Part shown: positions 27,025 to 35,621 of the stretch, piece after piece
How positions within the stretch are numbered: the first letter of the stretch is position 1
How the letters are laid out: each line of letters begins with the position of its first letter
Assembly: GCF_003970675.1 (NCBI RefSeq)
Contig: NZ_CP034562.1
Span: 1,674,001 to 1,738,000, forward strand
DNA from: Flammeovirga pectinis
GTDB lineage: Bacteria > Bacteroidota > Bacteroidia > Cytophagales > Flammeovirgaceae
Direction of reading: 5' to 3'
Length of the DNA: 64,000 nucleotides
The notes under the pieces: generated by a model
Databases searched by the model: none
What the model was told of the DNA's origin: nothing
The model's input: the letters and a program-made list of their open reading frames with translations, nothing else
Position numbers and translations under genes: made by a program

Positions 27025-27149
27025 ATGTATTTATGAAAATCATTTTGAGATAACGATATGTCATATTAGAATAATATTAGAGCGTGGTAATCTAAACTGA
27101 TTTTTTAATGAGACGTTAAATGGTATATAAACAAAATAAAAATACCATT

Positions 27150-27329
27150 ATGAAAAGAATATTATTATCTATCGCATTTTTAGGGCTGTTATCTTGTACT
27201 ACTTCTAATACTGAGTATGAACCTGCTAAACCAGCAAATCCAATTGCAGAAGTACCTCAGCATCCAATAGAAGAGCGTCCAATATTGCCTGAAAATCCGA
27301 TAGGAGACGTTCCATCTGAGACTTATTAA
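27150..27329 (+). CDS. tiny proline-rich lipoprotein
   Basis: Too short for family assignment. A frame opens at 27120, but the start that gives a clean lipoprotein signal is ATG at 27150: MKRILLSIAFLGLLSCTTSN with lipobox GLLSC. The mature part of about 43 residues is Pro/Glu-rich with three degenerate repeats: NPIAEVP, HPIEERP and NPIGDVP. It resembles a short outer-membrane-anchored spacer peptide; function unknown. A perfect terminator follows directly, which supports expression as its own unit. Confidence 0.6.
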   Translation: MKRILLSIAFLGLLSCTTSNTEYEPAKPANPIAEVPQHPIEERPILPENPIGDVPSETY

Positions 27330-27330
27330 T

Positions 27331-27375
27331 AAAAAAAGCTGTTAATCTTTTCAATTAGATTAACAGCTTTTTTTT
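27331..27375. terminator. bidirectional terminator
   Basis: A perfect 13-bp stem (27335-27347 with 27358-27370) with a 10-base loop, seven A on the left and a run of eight T on the right. It serves the tiny lipoprotein gene and the convergent membrane protein gene. Confidence 0.92.
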
Positions 27376-27389
27376 AGGTACAGAATAAA

Positions 27390-27890
27390 CTATTCTGTTA
27401 TTGATGGCTTTTTGAAAATTGGAAAAATACTGATAATCCAAATCAAAATTAGCACAGAGACAATAAGAGGAGAATATTCTACTCTAATAGCATCCATGTC
27501 ATGACCTTGTGTACCGTATATAAGACCTAAAGTTGTTAGCATCAAAAGATTGAATAATGTAGCTAACCCTTTTGTCCATCCTTTTGTTTTTTCAAGTAAT
27601 AAAGCTCTATTCTCTTTTGTCTTTAACCAGAAATCTCTGTTAGGAAGTAGAATTAGAGGTTTAGGCAAATGTAAAATACCTCCGCCAAGAATTATGAGTG
27701 CAACATCTACAAATAATAATGTACCCATAGATGCATAAAAGAAATCACTTTTGCTCATGATTACTGCTTGAGAAGCTTCTGTAGCATGTAATACCATTAC
27801 ACCGCTATCAGGGAAGTAGATATATGCTAAAAGATTAAGACCCAAGTAAATAAATAATGATAGGGTCCATAGGTATTTTATATATTTCAT
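27390..27890 (-). CDS. four-helix membrane protein, unknown
   Basis: I recognise no family. The 166 residues contain about four transmembrane helices (residues 6-26, 50-73, 107-128 and 140-158), separated by a basic cytoplasmic stretch with 'NRDFWLKTKENRALLLEKTKGW'. That loop, between two helix pairs, resembles the layout seen in DUF1648/SdpI-like proteins, but I would not assign it. A candidate -7 element lies at 27923-27930. It is monocistronic, converging on the tiny lipoprotein gene. Confidence 0.6.
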   Translation of the reverse strand: MKYIKYLWTLSLFIYLGLNLLAYIYFPDSGVMVLHATEASQAVIMSKSDFFYASMGTLLFVDVALIILGGGILHLPKPLILLPNRDFWLKTKENRALLLEKTKGWTKGLATLFNLLMLTTLGLIYGTQGHDMDAIRVEYSPLIVSVLILIWIISIFPIFKKPSITE

Positions 27891-27922
27891 CGGAGTGATT
27901 TGTTTGAAAGTTTGTTCTTCTG

Positions 27923-27930
27923 CAAATATA
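27923..27930 (-). promoter_or_regulatory. candidate -7 element
   Basis: Minus-strand TATATTTG fits TAnnTTTG and sits about 33 bp upstream of the four-helix membrane protein gene. Confidence 0.35.
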
Positions 27931-27973
27931 GTTTTTCAACTTAATATTTTCTGTTAATTCGTATAAGTTTAAA

Positions 27974-28017
27974 AAGAAAATCCCCATAATCTTTACATAT
28001 AAAAGACTATGGGGATT
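27974..28017 (-). terminator. terminator of the deo operon
   Basis: A 16-bp stem with one G-U pair (27979-27994 with 28002-28017) is followed on the minus strand by TTCTTTTTA. It lies 26 bp after the deoD stop. Confidence 0.85.
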
Positions 28018-28042
28018 CTTAACTCTAAATTAGAATCACTAA

Positions 28043-28747
28043 TTATGCAATTGCAGTTTCTAGAGCAATTTCCATCATGTCTGTGAAAGTATTTTGGCGG
28101 TCATCAGAAGAAAGTTCTTCACCAGTTACCAAACTATCACTAACAGTAAGAATTGTTAAAGCACGTGCGTTAAATTGAGCTGCAATTGTGTAAAGAGCAG
28201 TAGTTTCCATTTCTACAGCTAGGACACCATATTTAGCCCATTTTTTCCACTCGTCAGCATCGTCACCATAGAAAGCATCAGAAGAAAGAATATTACCATT
28301 GAATGGAACAATCCCTTTTGCTTCTGCAACTTCATTTGCTTTTGAAAGCATTTTGAAATCTGCAGCAGGAGAGTAGTCTTTACCTCCAAATCTATTTTGA
28401 TTAAATGATGAGTCTGTAGATGCAGACATTGCAATCACTAAATCTCTAGGCTTAATATGTGGTTGCATAGAACCACAGCTACCTACACGAATTAATTTCC
28501 TTACACCAAATTCTGTTACAAGTTCGTGTGCATAAATACCAATTGATGGTACTCCCATGCCAGAACCTTGTACAGAGATTCTATGTCCTTTATACGTACC
28601 TGTGAAACCTAACATTCCGCGTACGTTATTATATTGAACAGCGTCTTCTAAGTAATTTTCTGCAATGAATTTAGCTCTTAATGGGTCGCCAGGCATAAGT
28701 ACAACCTCAGCGATATCTCCAGGCTTAGCGCCAATATGAATACTCAT
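28043..28747 (-). CDS. deoD: purine-nucleoside phosphorylase, DeoD type
   Basis: Splits purine (deoxy)ribonucleosides with phosphate into base and (deoxy)ribose-1-phosphate. The 234 residues show the DeoD-type hallmarks: '[30 protein letters not shown]' (cited in part), '[17 protein letters not shown]', '[10 protein letters not shown]', '[10 protein letters not shown]' and '[11 protein letters not shown]' (the Asp204 region). The length equals E. coli DeoD (239). It is the last gene of a deoA-deoC-deoB-deoD operon, 15 bp after deoB. The start His4/Arg24-type residues for phosphate binding are retained in the neighbouring subunit motif. Confidence 0.95.
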   Translation of the reverse strand: MSIHIGAKPGDIAEVVLMPGDPLRAKFIAENYLEDAVQYNNVRGMLGFTGTYKGHRISVQGSGMGVPSIGIYAHELVTEFGVRKLIRVGSCGSMQPHIKPRDLVIAMSASTDSSFNQNRFGGKDYSPAADFKMLSKANEVAEAKGIVPFNGNILSSDAFYGDDADEWKKWAKYGVLAVEMETTALYTIAAQFNARALTILTVSDSLVTGEELSSDDRQNTFTDMMEIALETAIA

Positions 28748-28762
28748 GTTATTATGTGTCTT

Positions 28763-29908
28763 TTAAATTATCATAGATGCAAAGCTACCAGTAGTAGGTG
28801 CTTCGTTTAATAAAAGTTCTTCAATAGTAGTTCCAATATCTGCAAAAGTTGATCTGAAACCAATGTTTACAGGTTTGATTTTTTTACCGAAAACTAAAAT
28901 TGGAATATGTTCTCTTGTATGATCAGTCCCTTTAAAAATAGGGTCGTTACCATGGTCTGCAGTGATAATCAAAATGTCATCATCTTTCATAGCAGCAGTG
29001 ATTTCTGGTAATCTTTGATCAAAATATTCAAGGGCGTCTCTATAACCAATGAGGTCTCTTCTATGGCCAAATAGCATATCGAAATCTACCAAGTTAGTGA
29101 AGATTAAGCCTTCATTATCTTGTTTTAAAAACTCGATAGTTTTATCAATACCTTCCGTATTATTCTTTGTATAGGTATGATCTGTAAAACCTTTGCCCGC
29201 ATAAATATCATATATTTTGCCAATACCAATAGAATCTTTGCCAGAAGCAATAATTCTAGTAAGCATATTTTCTGCAGGCTCTAAAGAATAATCATGACGA
29301 TTTGAAGTTCGCTCATAATTACCTTCTTTACCAATAAATGGACGAGCAATTACACGGCCAACATTCAGTTGTTCTCTAGCAATTTCACAGTAACGGTACA
29401 AGTCTTCTAAAGGAACAACTTCTTCGTGTGCTGCAATTTGAAAAACAGAATCAGCTGAAGTGTAAATAATTAATTTACCCGTTGAAACGTGTTCATCTCC
29501 AAGCTCATTAATTATTGCTGTTCCAGATGCAACTTTATTACCTAAAGTACCTTTGCCTGTAGCCTTCTCAAAAGCTTCCATAATATCAGCAGAGAAACCA
29601 TTAGGGTAAGTAGGTAATGCTTCAGCTAAAATCTGACCAGCAATTTCCCAGTGTCCTGTAGTAGTATCTTTTCCTTTAGAAACTTCTTTTGCTTTGCCAT
29701 AGGCTGCAGAAGTAGTTCCCATAGGTGGTAAACCATGGAGTGGAGCAATGTTACCAAGACCCATTTCGTGCATGTTAGGTATATCTAACCCAGCACTGTC
29801 AGCAATATGTCCTAGAGTATTTGCACCTCTATCTCCATATTCATCGGCATCGCTACTAAAGCCAATACCAACACTATCTAATACGATTAAAGCAACTCTA
29901 TTAATCAT
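28763..29908 (-). CDS. deoB: phosphopentomutase
   Basis: Interconverts (deoxy)ribose-1-phosphate and -5-phosphate, linking the phosphorylases to DeoC. The 381 residues carry the alkaline-phosphatase-like core: 'LIVLDSVGIG' as seen in RVALIVLDSVGIGFSSDADEY, 'GKDTTTGHWEIAG' (phospho-acceptor Thr), 'VDFDMLFGHRRD', 'IITADHGNDP' and 'DHTREHIPILVFG'. These provide the two Mn2+ sites. Length is normal. In the operon it follows deoC and precedes deoD. Confidence 0.96.
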   Translation of the reverse strand: MINRVALIVLDSVGIGFSSDADEYGDRGANTLGHIADSAGLDIPNMHEMGLGNIAPLHGLPPMGTTSAAYGKAKEVSKGKDTTTGHWEIAGQILAEALPTYPNGFSADIMEAFEKATGKGTLGNKVASGTAIINELGDEHVSTGKLIIYTSADSVFQIAAHEEVVPLEDLYRYCEIAREQLNVGRVIARPFIGKEGNYERTSNRHDYSLEPAENMLTRIIASGKDSIGIGKIYDIYAGKGFTDHTYTKNNTEGIDKTIEFLKQDNEGLIFTNLVDFDMLFGHRRDLIGYRDALEYFDQRLPEITAAMKDDDILIITADHGNDPIFKGTDHTREHIPILVFGKKIKPVNIGFRSTFADIGTTIEELLLNEAPTTGSFASMII

Positions 29909-29931
29909 AAATGTATATTTTTTAAATGAGA

Positions 29932-30597
29932 TTAGTAACTTCCTTCGTCAGCAGTACCGCCTTGAATAATTTTGATACCGCTTGAAGTACCTAAACGAGT
30001 TACACCCATATCAATGTATTTTTGAGCAGTTTCGTAATCACGAACACCACCACTAGCTTTTAAAGCTGCTTTTCCATCAACTGCATCTTTCATCAATTGA
30101 ATATCTTCATAAGAAGCACCAGCTGTTCCAAAACCTGTAGATGTTTTTACAAAATCTGCATTTGCAGCAACAGATAATTTAGAAGCCTCAACAATTTGTT
30201 CTTTTGTTAAGTAACAAGTTTCTAAAATCACTTTTAATACTCTAGAACCAATTGCTTCTTTGATCTGACGAATTTCTTCCTGAACATAATCAGTTTTTCC
30301 GTCAATCATTTTTCCTACATTAATAACCATATCAATTTCGTCTGCACCATTTGCTACGGCACTTTTGGCTTCGAATACTTTAGAAGCTGTATCCATTTGT
30401 CCTAAAGGAAAGCCAATAACAGAACATACTGCTACATCAGAACCATTAGTATGCTCTTTTGCAAGAGGAACATAAGCAGAATTAATACATACAGAGAAGA
30501 AATTATACTCTTTTGCTTCTTTGCAAAGTTGAATAATTTGTGCTTCTGTAGCATTGGCTGCTAAAATTGTATGATCGATATATTTTGCAATACTCAT
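29932..30597 (-). CDS. deoC: deoxyribose-phosphate aldolase
   Basis: Cleaves 2-deoxyribose-5-phosphate to glyceraldehyde-3-phosphate and acetaldehyde. The 221-residue TIM barrel has 'YIDHTILAANATEAQI', 'VCSVIGFPLG', 'GADEIDMVINVGKMI' (catalytic Asp), 'LKVILETCYLT', 'ADFVKTSTGFG' (Schiff-base Lys) and 'ALKASGGVRDYETAQK'. This is the short bacterial class. It is separated from deoB by 23 bp and from the upstream deoA by 160 bp containing a strong inverted repeat, the only wide gap in the operon. Confidence 0.96.
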   Translation of the reverse strand: MSIAKYIDHTILAANATEAQIIQLCKEAKEYNFFSVCINSAYVPLAKEHTNGSDVAVCSVIGFPLGQMDTASKVFEAKSAVANGADEIDMVINVGKMIDGKTDYVQEEIRQIKEAIGSRVLKVILETCYLTKEQIVEASKLSVAANADFVKTSTGFGTAGASYEDIQLMKDAVDGKAALKASGGVRDYETAQKYIDMGVTRLGTSSGIKIIQGGTADEGSY

Positions 30598-30685
30598 GAG
30601 AAAATTATTAATATATTTTTGATAAATTTTATAATTGGACTACACTTTAAAAGTGCGGTCTTACAAATTAACGAACTGATTGACG

Positions 30686-30717
30686 AACTCTTAAATCATC
30701 TCTTTGATTTAAGAGTT
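30686..30717. repeat. perfect inverted repeat within the deo operon
   Basis: Thirteen-base arms (AACTCTTAAATCA at 30686-30698, TGATTTAAGAGTT at 30705-30717) flank a 6-base loop between deoA and deoC. No T-run follows on the minus strand, so it is not a standard terminator for the operon. It may be an mRNA processing or stability hairpin, or an operator of an internal promoter. Confidence 0.7.
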
Positions 30718-30757
30718 TGGTTAAATTTTATTAGCAATCAATCCGCTATATTTAATG

Positions 30758-32062
30758 TTATTGTATGTCTAGAATAACTTCTGGTGTTTTCACTAAACTA
30801 TCACTATAACCATATGCACCTGAAAGAAGTGCGATTGCATCTTCTAATTTTTGATTTTTCTGATTGTAATGCATGATCGCTAAAGTGTCACCCTTAGAAA
30901 CTTTATCACCTACTTTTTTCTTTAGAACAATACCCACAGCATGGTCAATCTCATCTTCTTTAGTTTCCCTTCCTGCACCAAGAAGCATAGCAGAATTACC
31001 CACTTTCTCGGCCATTAAAGAAGCGATATAACCATCTTGTTCCGCTTTAACGTCTAAAGTGTATGTAGCGGTTAAAAATTTCTCTGGATTTTCTATATAA
31101 GATGGATCACCACCACAATCTTCTACAAAATCTCTTAATGCTTTTACTGCTTCACCAGTATGCAGCTTTTCTTCGGCTAGCTTTACACCTTCTTCTATAG
31201 AACTTACATCTCCTTTTTGTACAAGAGCAATACCTGTAATAGTGGTAATAAGTTTCTCGAAGTCTTTTGGACCGTTGCCTTTTAAAGATTCAATTGCTTC
31301 GTAAACCTCTAAACCATTTCCGATACCATCACCTAAAGGTTGTTCCATACCGCTTAAAACAATATGAACTTTTCTACCAAACATTTCTCCAATACCACGC
31401 ATAATATTGGCTAGTTTTTGAGCATCAGCTAAGTTTTTCATGAATGCACCATCGCCAACTTTTACATCTAGGATAATACCATCACTTCTTACAGCAAGTT
31501 TTTTACTCATTATACTAGAAGCAATTAAAGGGTAACTACTAACAGTGGCAGTTACATCTCTTAGAGCGTAAAGTTTTTTATCTAGAGGAACAACATTTTC
31601 TGTTTGTCCCATAATTCCAATACCAGTATGTTCAATGGTTTTTACCATGTCTTCTTCGGTAGCTGGGAATTTAAAACCTGGAATAGCCTCAAACTTATCT
31701 AGTGTACCGCCAGTGTGCCCTAAACCTTTGCCAGACATTTTTGCTGTACCAATACCAAATACAGACAAAAGAGGAGCAAGTGCAATACTTGTTTTATCTC
31801 CAACACCGCCTGTACTGTGTTTATCTATAAGAAAACGTTCAACTCCATTTAATTTTATTAATTCACCGGAGTCTCGCATGGTTTGCGTAAGTGTCTTTAA
31901 TTCATGTTCCGATAGACCGTTCAAATATACAGCCATTAAAAAGGCTGACATTTGATAATCAGTGGTCTCACCGCTAAGGTAGCTTTCTAAAAAGCCCTTC
32001 AATTCCTCGTCAGATAATAAGATATTATCTCTCTTTTTTGCTATTATATCTACAGCTCTCAT
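30758..32062 (-). CDS. deoA: thymidine/pyrimidine-nucleoside phosphorylase
   Basis: Splits thymidine, deoxyuridine or uridine with phosphate. The 434 residues include the family's 'KHSTGGVGDKTSIALAPLL' (phosphate loop), 'KMSGKGLGHTGGTLDK', 'ALRDVTATVSSYPLIASSIMSKKLA' (cited in part) and 'LDVKVGDGAFMK'. The C-terminal third has 'VGIVLKKKVGDKVSKGD', the small alpha/beta domain. Length fits both DeoA (440) and Pdp (430), and specificity cannot be read directly, so the symbol deoA is by operon context. It is the first gene of the deo operon. Confidence 0.93.
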   Translation of the reverse strand: MRAVDIIAKKRDNILLSDEELKGFLESYLSGETTDYQMSAFLMAVYLNGLSEHELKTLTQTMRDSGELIKLNGVERFLIDKHSTGGVGDKTSIALAPLLSVFGIGTAKMSGKGLGHTGGTLDKFEAIPGFKFPATEEDMVKTIEHTGIGIMGQTENVVPLDKKLYALRDVTATVSSYPLIASSIMSKKLAVRSDGIILDVKVGDGAFMKNLADAQKLANIMRGIGEMFGRKVHIVLSGMEQPLGDGIGNGLEVYEAIESLKGNGPKDFEKLITTITGIALVQKGDVSSIEEGVKLAEEKLHTGEAVKALRDFVEDCGGDPSYIENPEKFLTATYTLDVKAEQDGYIASLMAEKVGNSAMLLGAGRETKEDEIDHAVGIVLKKKVGDKVSKGDTLAIMHYNQKNQKLEDAIALLSGAYGYSDSLVKTPEVILDIQ

Positions 32063-32086
32063 AAATAGTAATTTTGATATGAGAAT

Positions 32087-32094
32087 TAATTTTG
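32087..32094 (+). promoter_or_regulatory. candidate -7 element for the HEAT/cyclophilin gene
   Basis: TAATTTTG matches TAnnTTTG, 35 bp upstream of the ATG. A second copy of the same octamer lies at 32069-32076. Confidence 0.4.
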
Positions 32095-32129
32095 GTTATT
32101 TTTAACTGAATCAATCAAAATCAATTCAA

Positions 32130-34148
32130 ATGAGCAAACTCAATTACTCTTTTAAGTTAAATTTTTTACTAGTGTTTATATGTGTATTCACATCAGCGTG
32201 TACACAAGATGAAAACCTAAATGAAGAAAAAATAATTCACTTTGATAATAAGTTCAAAGACTCAAAGATTAGGGATATTTATAATCTAAGAGATCAGAGA
32301 AACACTTTAGGAGTAGCAGAATATTTAACATCAGATTCTTTAAAATATAGAAGAGAAGCATTAATTGCATTTGGGTCTATACAAGATACAACAGCCTTAC
32401 CTTATTGTAAAAAGATTTTAGAAGAAGAAAATAATATTTCTTTGAAAATTGCAGCAGCTTTCGCTATAGGTCAAATATCTTCACCGGTATTAAACGATTT
32501 TCTTATTAATTATATCGTAATGCATGAAGCTGATGAAGAAGTAGTAGAACATCTTTTCGAAGCATTAGGAATGTGTGCAACGGATAGAGTAATTGTATTT
32601 ATGACCGGTTTTGTAACCCTATCTGTACCCATTAAAAGAGGAATTGTTAAAGGATTATACAAAGCTATTATATGGCAAAAAAGTACATCTTTAGATGCTG
32701 CCTTACAGGTGATGAGAATTTATTCTAGAAGCTTTTCTGAGGGCATGGAAGATGATGAAACAAGAGAATGGTGTAGCTCTTTTTTCGGGAAACTTAATTC
32801 AGAGCATACTTTAGAAGTTTTTAGTTCTAATATTTTTGATCAGGCAAGACGCAACGAAGATGAATTAATACGTGCAAACTTTGCATTGGCTATTAAAGCG
32901 TTTTCAAAGGCAAATGGAAGTGCAACTGCTTTACAAAAAATTCTATCGACGGAGAAATCTCCTTTAGTTTTAATAAATGCAATCCGTTCAACGGAAGCGG
33001 TAAAATATACTACTGTAATTGATGAAACCATTTCTTTCTTAGCGAATGAGAATCCAATTGTTGCAACTGTAGCTGCGGATGTTTTGTACAGAAAATTAGG
33101 GTGGAATACATCAAAAAAAGTATATAAAATTGCCAAAGGAATTAAATACCCTAATCCAAGAGCAAAAGCTTTAAAGGCTGTAATGGAAGAAAGAAATAAG
33201 CAGTCTGAAATATATAATTTTGCAAAAGACCTTTTTGATAATTCAAGCTCTGTATACGAAAAATGCTTGTTATTAGAAGCAATGAATGAATCAAAAATAG
33301 GGAAAAATATAGCTTTTGATACGTGGAAAACGACTACCTCAACACCATTAAAAACTAAGGCTATTGAAATAATTACTGCAAATTACGCTAAGCATAAATC
33401 ACTTTCTTCTGCAAAAGGCAAAGAATTAAATAAAATTCTAGTTGACGCATTACTTACAAATGACGTAGGGCAGATTTATACTATTTGTTCATTTATGTCT
33501 TCAAACGTAGCTAAATTTAAGAAGTATTATCCATCAGTAAATCAAATGGATAGCGTGAAAAATAATTTAGAGATTCCTTTACAAGTTGAAGCAGTTATCG
33601 AAATAGAAAAAGCTATTGCTGCAATCAATAAAACACCTTATAAATACTCTGCGCCTAAAAGTAATGTAGGAGTGAAATGGGAAATGATTCAGCATATTAA
33701 AGAAAATCATTTAGCAAAAATATATACTAACCAAGGAGAGATTACAATTCAACTTAAAGTAGAAGAAGCTCCAGCTACTGTTGCTATGTTTGTGGATCTT
33801 GTACAGCAAAATTTTTATGATGGTTTATTCTTTCATAGAATGGTGCCAAATTTTGTAGCACAGGGTGGAGATCCTCGTGGAGATGGTTTTGGTGGTTTAC
33901 CTTACTCTATCCCTTCAGAGTTTTCTTTATTGGAATATAAAGAAGGATCGCTAGGTATTGCATCGGCAGGGAAAGATACTGAATCATGTCAGTTTTTCTT
34001 TACAGAAGTTCCTACTCATCACTTAGATGGTAGATATACAGTTTTTGCTGAAGTGGTTGAAGGATTAGATGTGATGCACAAACTTGAATATGGTGATAAG
34101 ATGGATTCAGTGGTGGTTGTTAAAGATATATTAGCGTCTGCACAATAA
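32130..34148 (+). CDS. lipoprotein with HEAT repeats and C-terminal cyclophilin domain
   Basis: A 672-residue lipoprotein (signal peptide ending FTSAC, Cys24). About residues 45-500 are alpha-helical repeats of HEAT type, for example 'REALIAFGSIQDTTALPYCKKILEEEN' and 'LKIAAAFAIGQISSPVLNDFL' (cited in part). Residues 529-672 are a peptidyl-prolyl isomerase of the cyclophilin class: 'IYTNQGEITIQLKVEEAP', 'GLFFHRMVPNFVAQGGDP' with the catalytic Arg, 'QFFFTEVP' and 'HLDGRYTVFAEVVEG'. It should act as a periplasmic folding or assembly factor, with the helical solenoid as client or partner platform. It starts a run with the SPOR lipoprotein and MenC on the same strand. Confidence 0.85.
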   Translation: MSKLNYSFKLNFLLVFICVFTSACTQDENLNEEKIIHFDNKFKDSKIRDIYNLRDQRNTLGVAEYLTSDSLKYRREALIAFGSIQDTTALPYCKKILEEENNISLKIAAAFAIGQISSPVLNDFLINYIVMHEADEEVVEHLFEALGMCATDRVIVFMTGFVTLSVPIKRGIVKGLYKAIIWQKSTSLDAALQVMRIYSRSFSEGMEDDETREWCSSFFGKLNSEHTLEVFSSNIFDQARRNEDELIRANFALAIKAFSKANGSATALQKILSTEKSPLVLINAIRSTEAVKYTTVIDETISFLANENPIVATVAADVLYRKLGWNTSKKVYKIAKGIKYPNPRAKALKAVMEERNKQSEIYNFAKDLFDNSSSVYEKCLLLEAMNESKIGKNIAFDTWKTTTSTPLKTKAIEIITANYAKHKSLSSAKGKELNKILVDALLTNDVGQIYTICSFMSSNVAKFKKYYPSVNQMDSVKNNLEIPLQVEAVIEIEKAIAAINKTPYKYSAPKSNVGVKWEMIQHIKENHLAKIYTNQGEITIQLKVEEAPATVAMFVDLVQQNFYDGLFFHRMVPNFVAQGGDPRGDGFGGLPYSIPSEFSLLEYKEGSLGIASAGKDTESCQFFFTEVPTHHLDGRYTVFAEVVEGLDVMHKLEYGDKMDSVVVVKDILASAQ

Positions 34149-34164
34149 ATTGATAGAATTATCC

Positions 34165-34172
34165 TATTTTTG
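34165..34172 (+). promoter_or_regulatory. candidate -7 element for the SPOR lipoprotein gene
   Basis: TATTTTTG fits TAnnTTTG, 33 bp upstream of the ATG. It suggests that the SPOR/menC pair can be transcribed separately from the HEAT/cyclophilin gene. Confidence 0.4.
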
Positions 34173-34205
34173 CACACATAAATATACTTAACTTATTGTG
34201 TCTCG

Positions 34206-35618
34206 ATGAGAATCTCTATTACAAAGTACTTCATTTCTTCTTTATATATTTTTCTATTCGCAAGTTGTTCTGTAGAGCAGTTTGATATTGAAAAGCCTTT
34301 TTCTATTAAAATAGCCTCTTTTAGAGAATATGATAATTTAGAAAATGCATTTGAGCGTGTATCAGATATGGGATTAGAACCCTATACAATTTCTCAAAAT
34401 TCTGAAGAAGGTGGAAAGTGGTACCACATAATGATTGGTGCAGAAAGAACTCTTGAAGATGCATTGTCTTTAAAAATGACAATTGAGGATAACCATAGAA
34501 TGAGTAATCTTGAAATTCAAAATTACAATAAATTGCAAAAGCAGTTAATGGAAGTTGAAGAAGATGAAATTGAAAATTATCCAGTTACTTGGAGTGCTTT
34601 AGATCTTGTTTCTCAGTTACCTTATACATCTTATTATAGATTGAAAAGTGTGAAATCTTTACATTACTATCAAGATATTAATCATAGGCAGAGTACTGTT
34701 AGCAGAAACATATCTTTTGATTTACCACGTGGCTTATCAATTAGACAATTTCAAAAAAATGTAGAAGAGATTGTTGAAGGCGTTTATGTAGATCCTTTAT
34801 ATGGAAATACAGTAACTATTCATCTTATAAAATTACACGAGAAACATAAGCTAGGTGATGAGGTTGCTAAGACAATTGCTGAACGAATTTTAAATTCTAA
34901 AAAGTATAATGTTCAGAAAATGGAAGCATTTTCTTCTGGTAATAATTGGGATATGTCTGGACATATAGTAACAATTAATCCTAAGGCATTAAAGTCTTAT
35001 GCGGTGCAAGAATCTGGTTCTGGACTAATTCTAGCTTTGGTGCAATCCACAGAGAATAATGTGAATGTATTAAAGGAAATGGTGAAATTAGTTGGGGAAG
35101 AACAATCTATCGAAACTTACAATAGCGTACATAGATTACTTGCTGCTTTACCTAACAATCTAAAAACTACAGAACGCTTAATTGCTGTCGATTTTTCTAC
35201 AAAGGAAAGTTTAAGAGGGAAGTCGGCTTTAATAGAAAGAGGTGAAACAGAATTAGAGATTCTAATTACAGATACAAATAGAGGAAACTTATTGTACCAG
35301 TTAGAAAACTTTAATGATGAAAGCTCAACGGATAGAGTTTTTAAAACACGTTATTCATCTTATCTAAATAACGCATCAGTAGAGAAAGTTTTATTAGGTG
35401 CAAGAGATGCTTTTATCTATAAAATAAGAAGAAGAAATCCAGAAACACGTAAAATGGGAGAAATGCCTGAGTCTATTGTTTTTCAGAATGATAGAGAAAT
35501 AGGTAAAATTTCTAATATTAAACAAGGAATACATACGGATGAAGAATTAGTTGAAAAGCTAAGTAAATTCCGTTTAGGTGAACAATACCAAATATCTGAA
35601 CCTGCATCAGCCCTTTAA
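34206..35618 (+). CDS. SPOR-domain lipoprotein, otherwise uncharacterised
   Basis: A 470-residue lipoprotein (MRISITKYFISSLYIFLFASC, Cys21). About residues 32-108 resemble a SPOR domain: 'FSIKIASFREYDNLENAFERVSDMG' (cited in part), then 'WYHIMIGAERTLEDALSLKMTIED', the pattern of a peptidoglycan-binding strand-helix-strand-helix repeat. The remaining 350 residues match nothing I recognise; they hold alpha/beta segments ending with 'IVFQNDREIGKISNIKQGIHTDEELVEKL'. SPOR domains bind denuded glycan strands at division sites, so a cell-wall or division role is plausible. It sits 3 bp upstream of menC, so the two are co-transcribed. Confidence 0.7.
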   Translation: MRISITKYFISSLYIFLFASCSVEQFDIEKPFSIKIASFREYDNLENAFERVSDMGLEPYTISQNSEEGGKWYHIMIGAERTLEDALSLKMTIEDNHRMSNLEIQNYNKLQKQLMEVEEDEIENYPVTWSALDLVSQLPYTSYYRLKSVKSLHYYQDINHRQSTVSRNISFDLPRGLSIRQFQKNVEEIVEGVYVDPLYGNTVTIHLIKLHEKHKLGDEVAKTIAERILNSKKYNVQKMEAFSSGNNWDMSGHIVTINPKALKSYAVQESGSGLILALVQSTENNVNVLKEMVKLVGEEQSIETYNSVHRLLAALPNNLKTTERLIAVDFSTKESLRGKSALIERGETELEILITDTNRGNLLYQLENFNDESSTDRVFKTRYSSYLNNASVEKVLLGARDAFIYKIRRRNPETRKMGEMPESIVFQNDREIGKISNIKQGIHTDEELVEKLSKFRLGEQYQISEPASAL

Positions 35619-35621
35619 ATA

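Noticed and set aside
31635-31955. A 106-codon open frame antisense to deoA
   Set aside because: Its composition is that of a reverse complement of a conserved gene, with no start context and no known domain.
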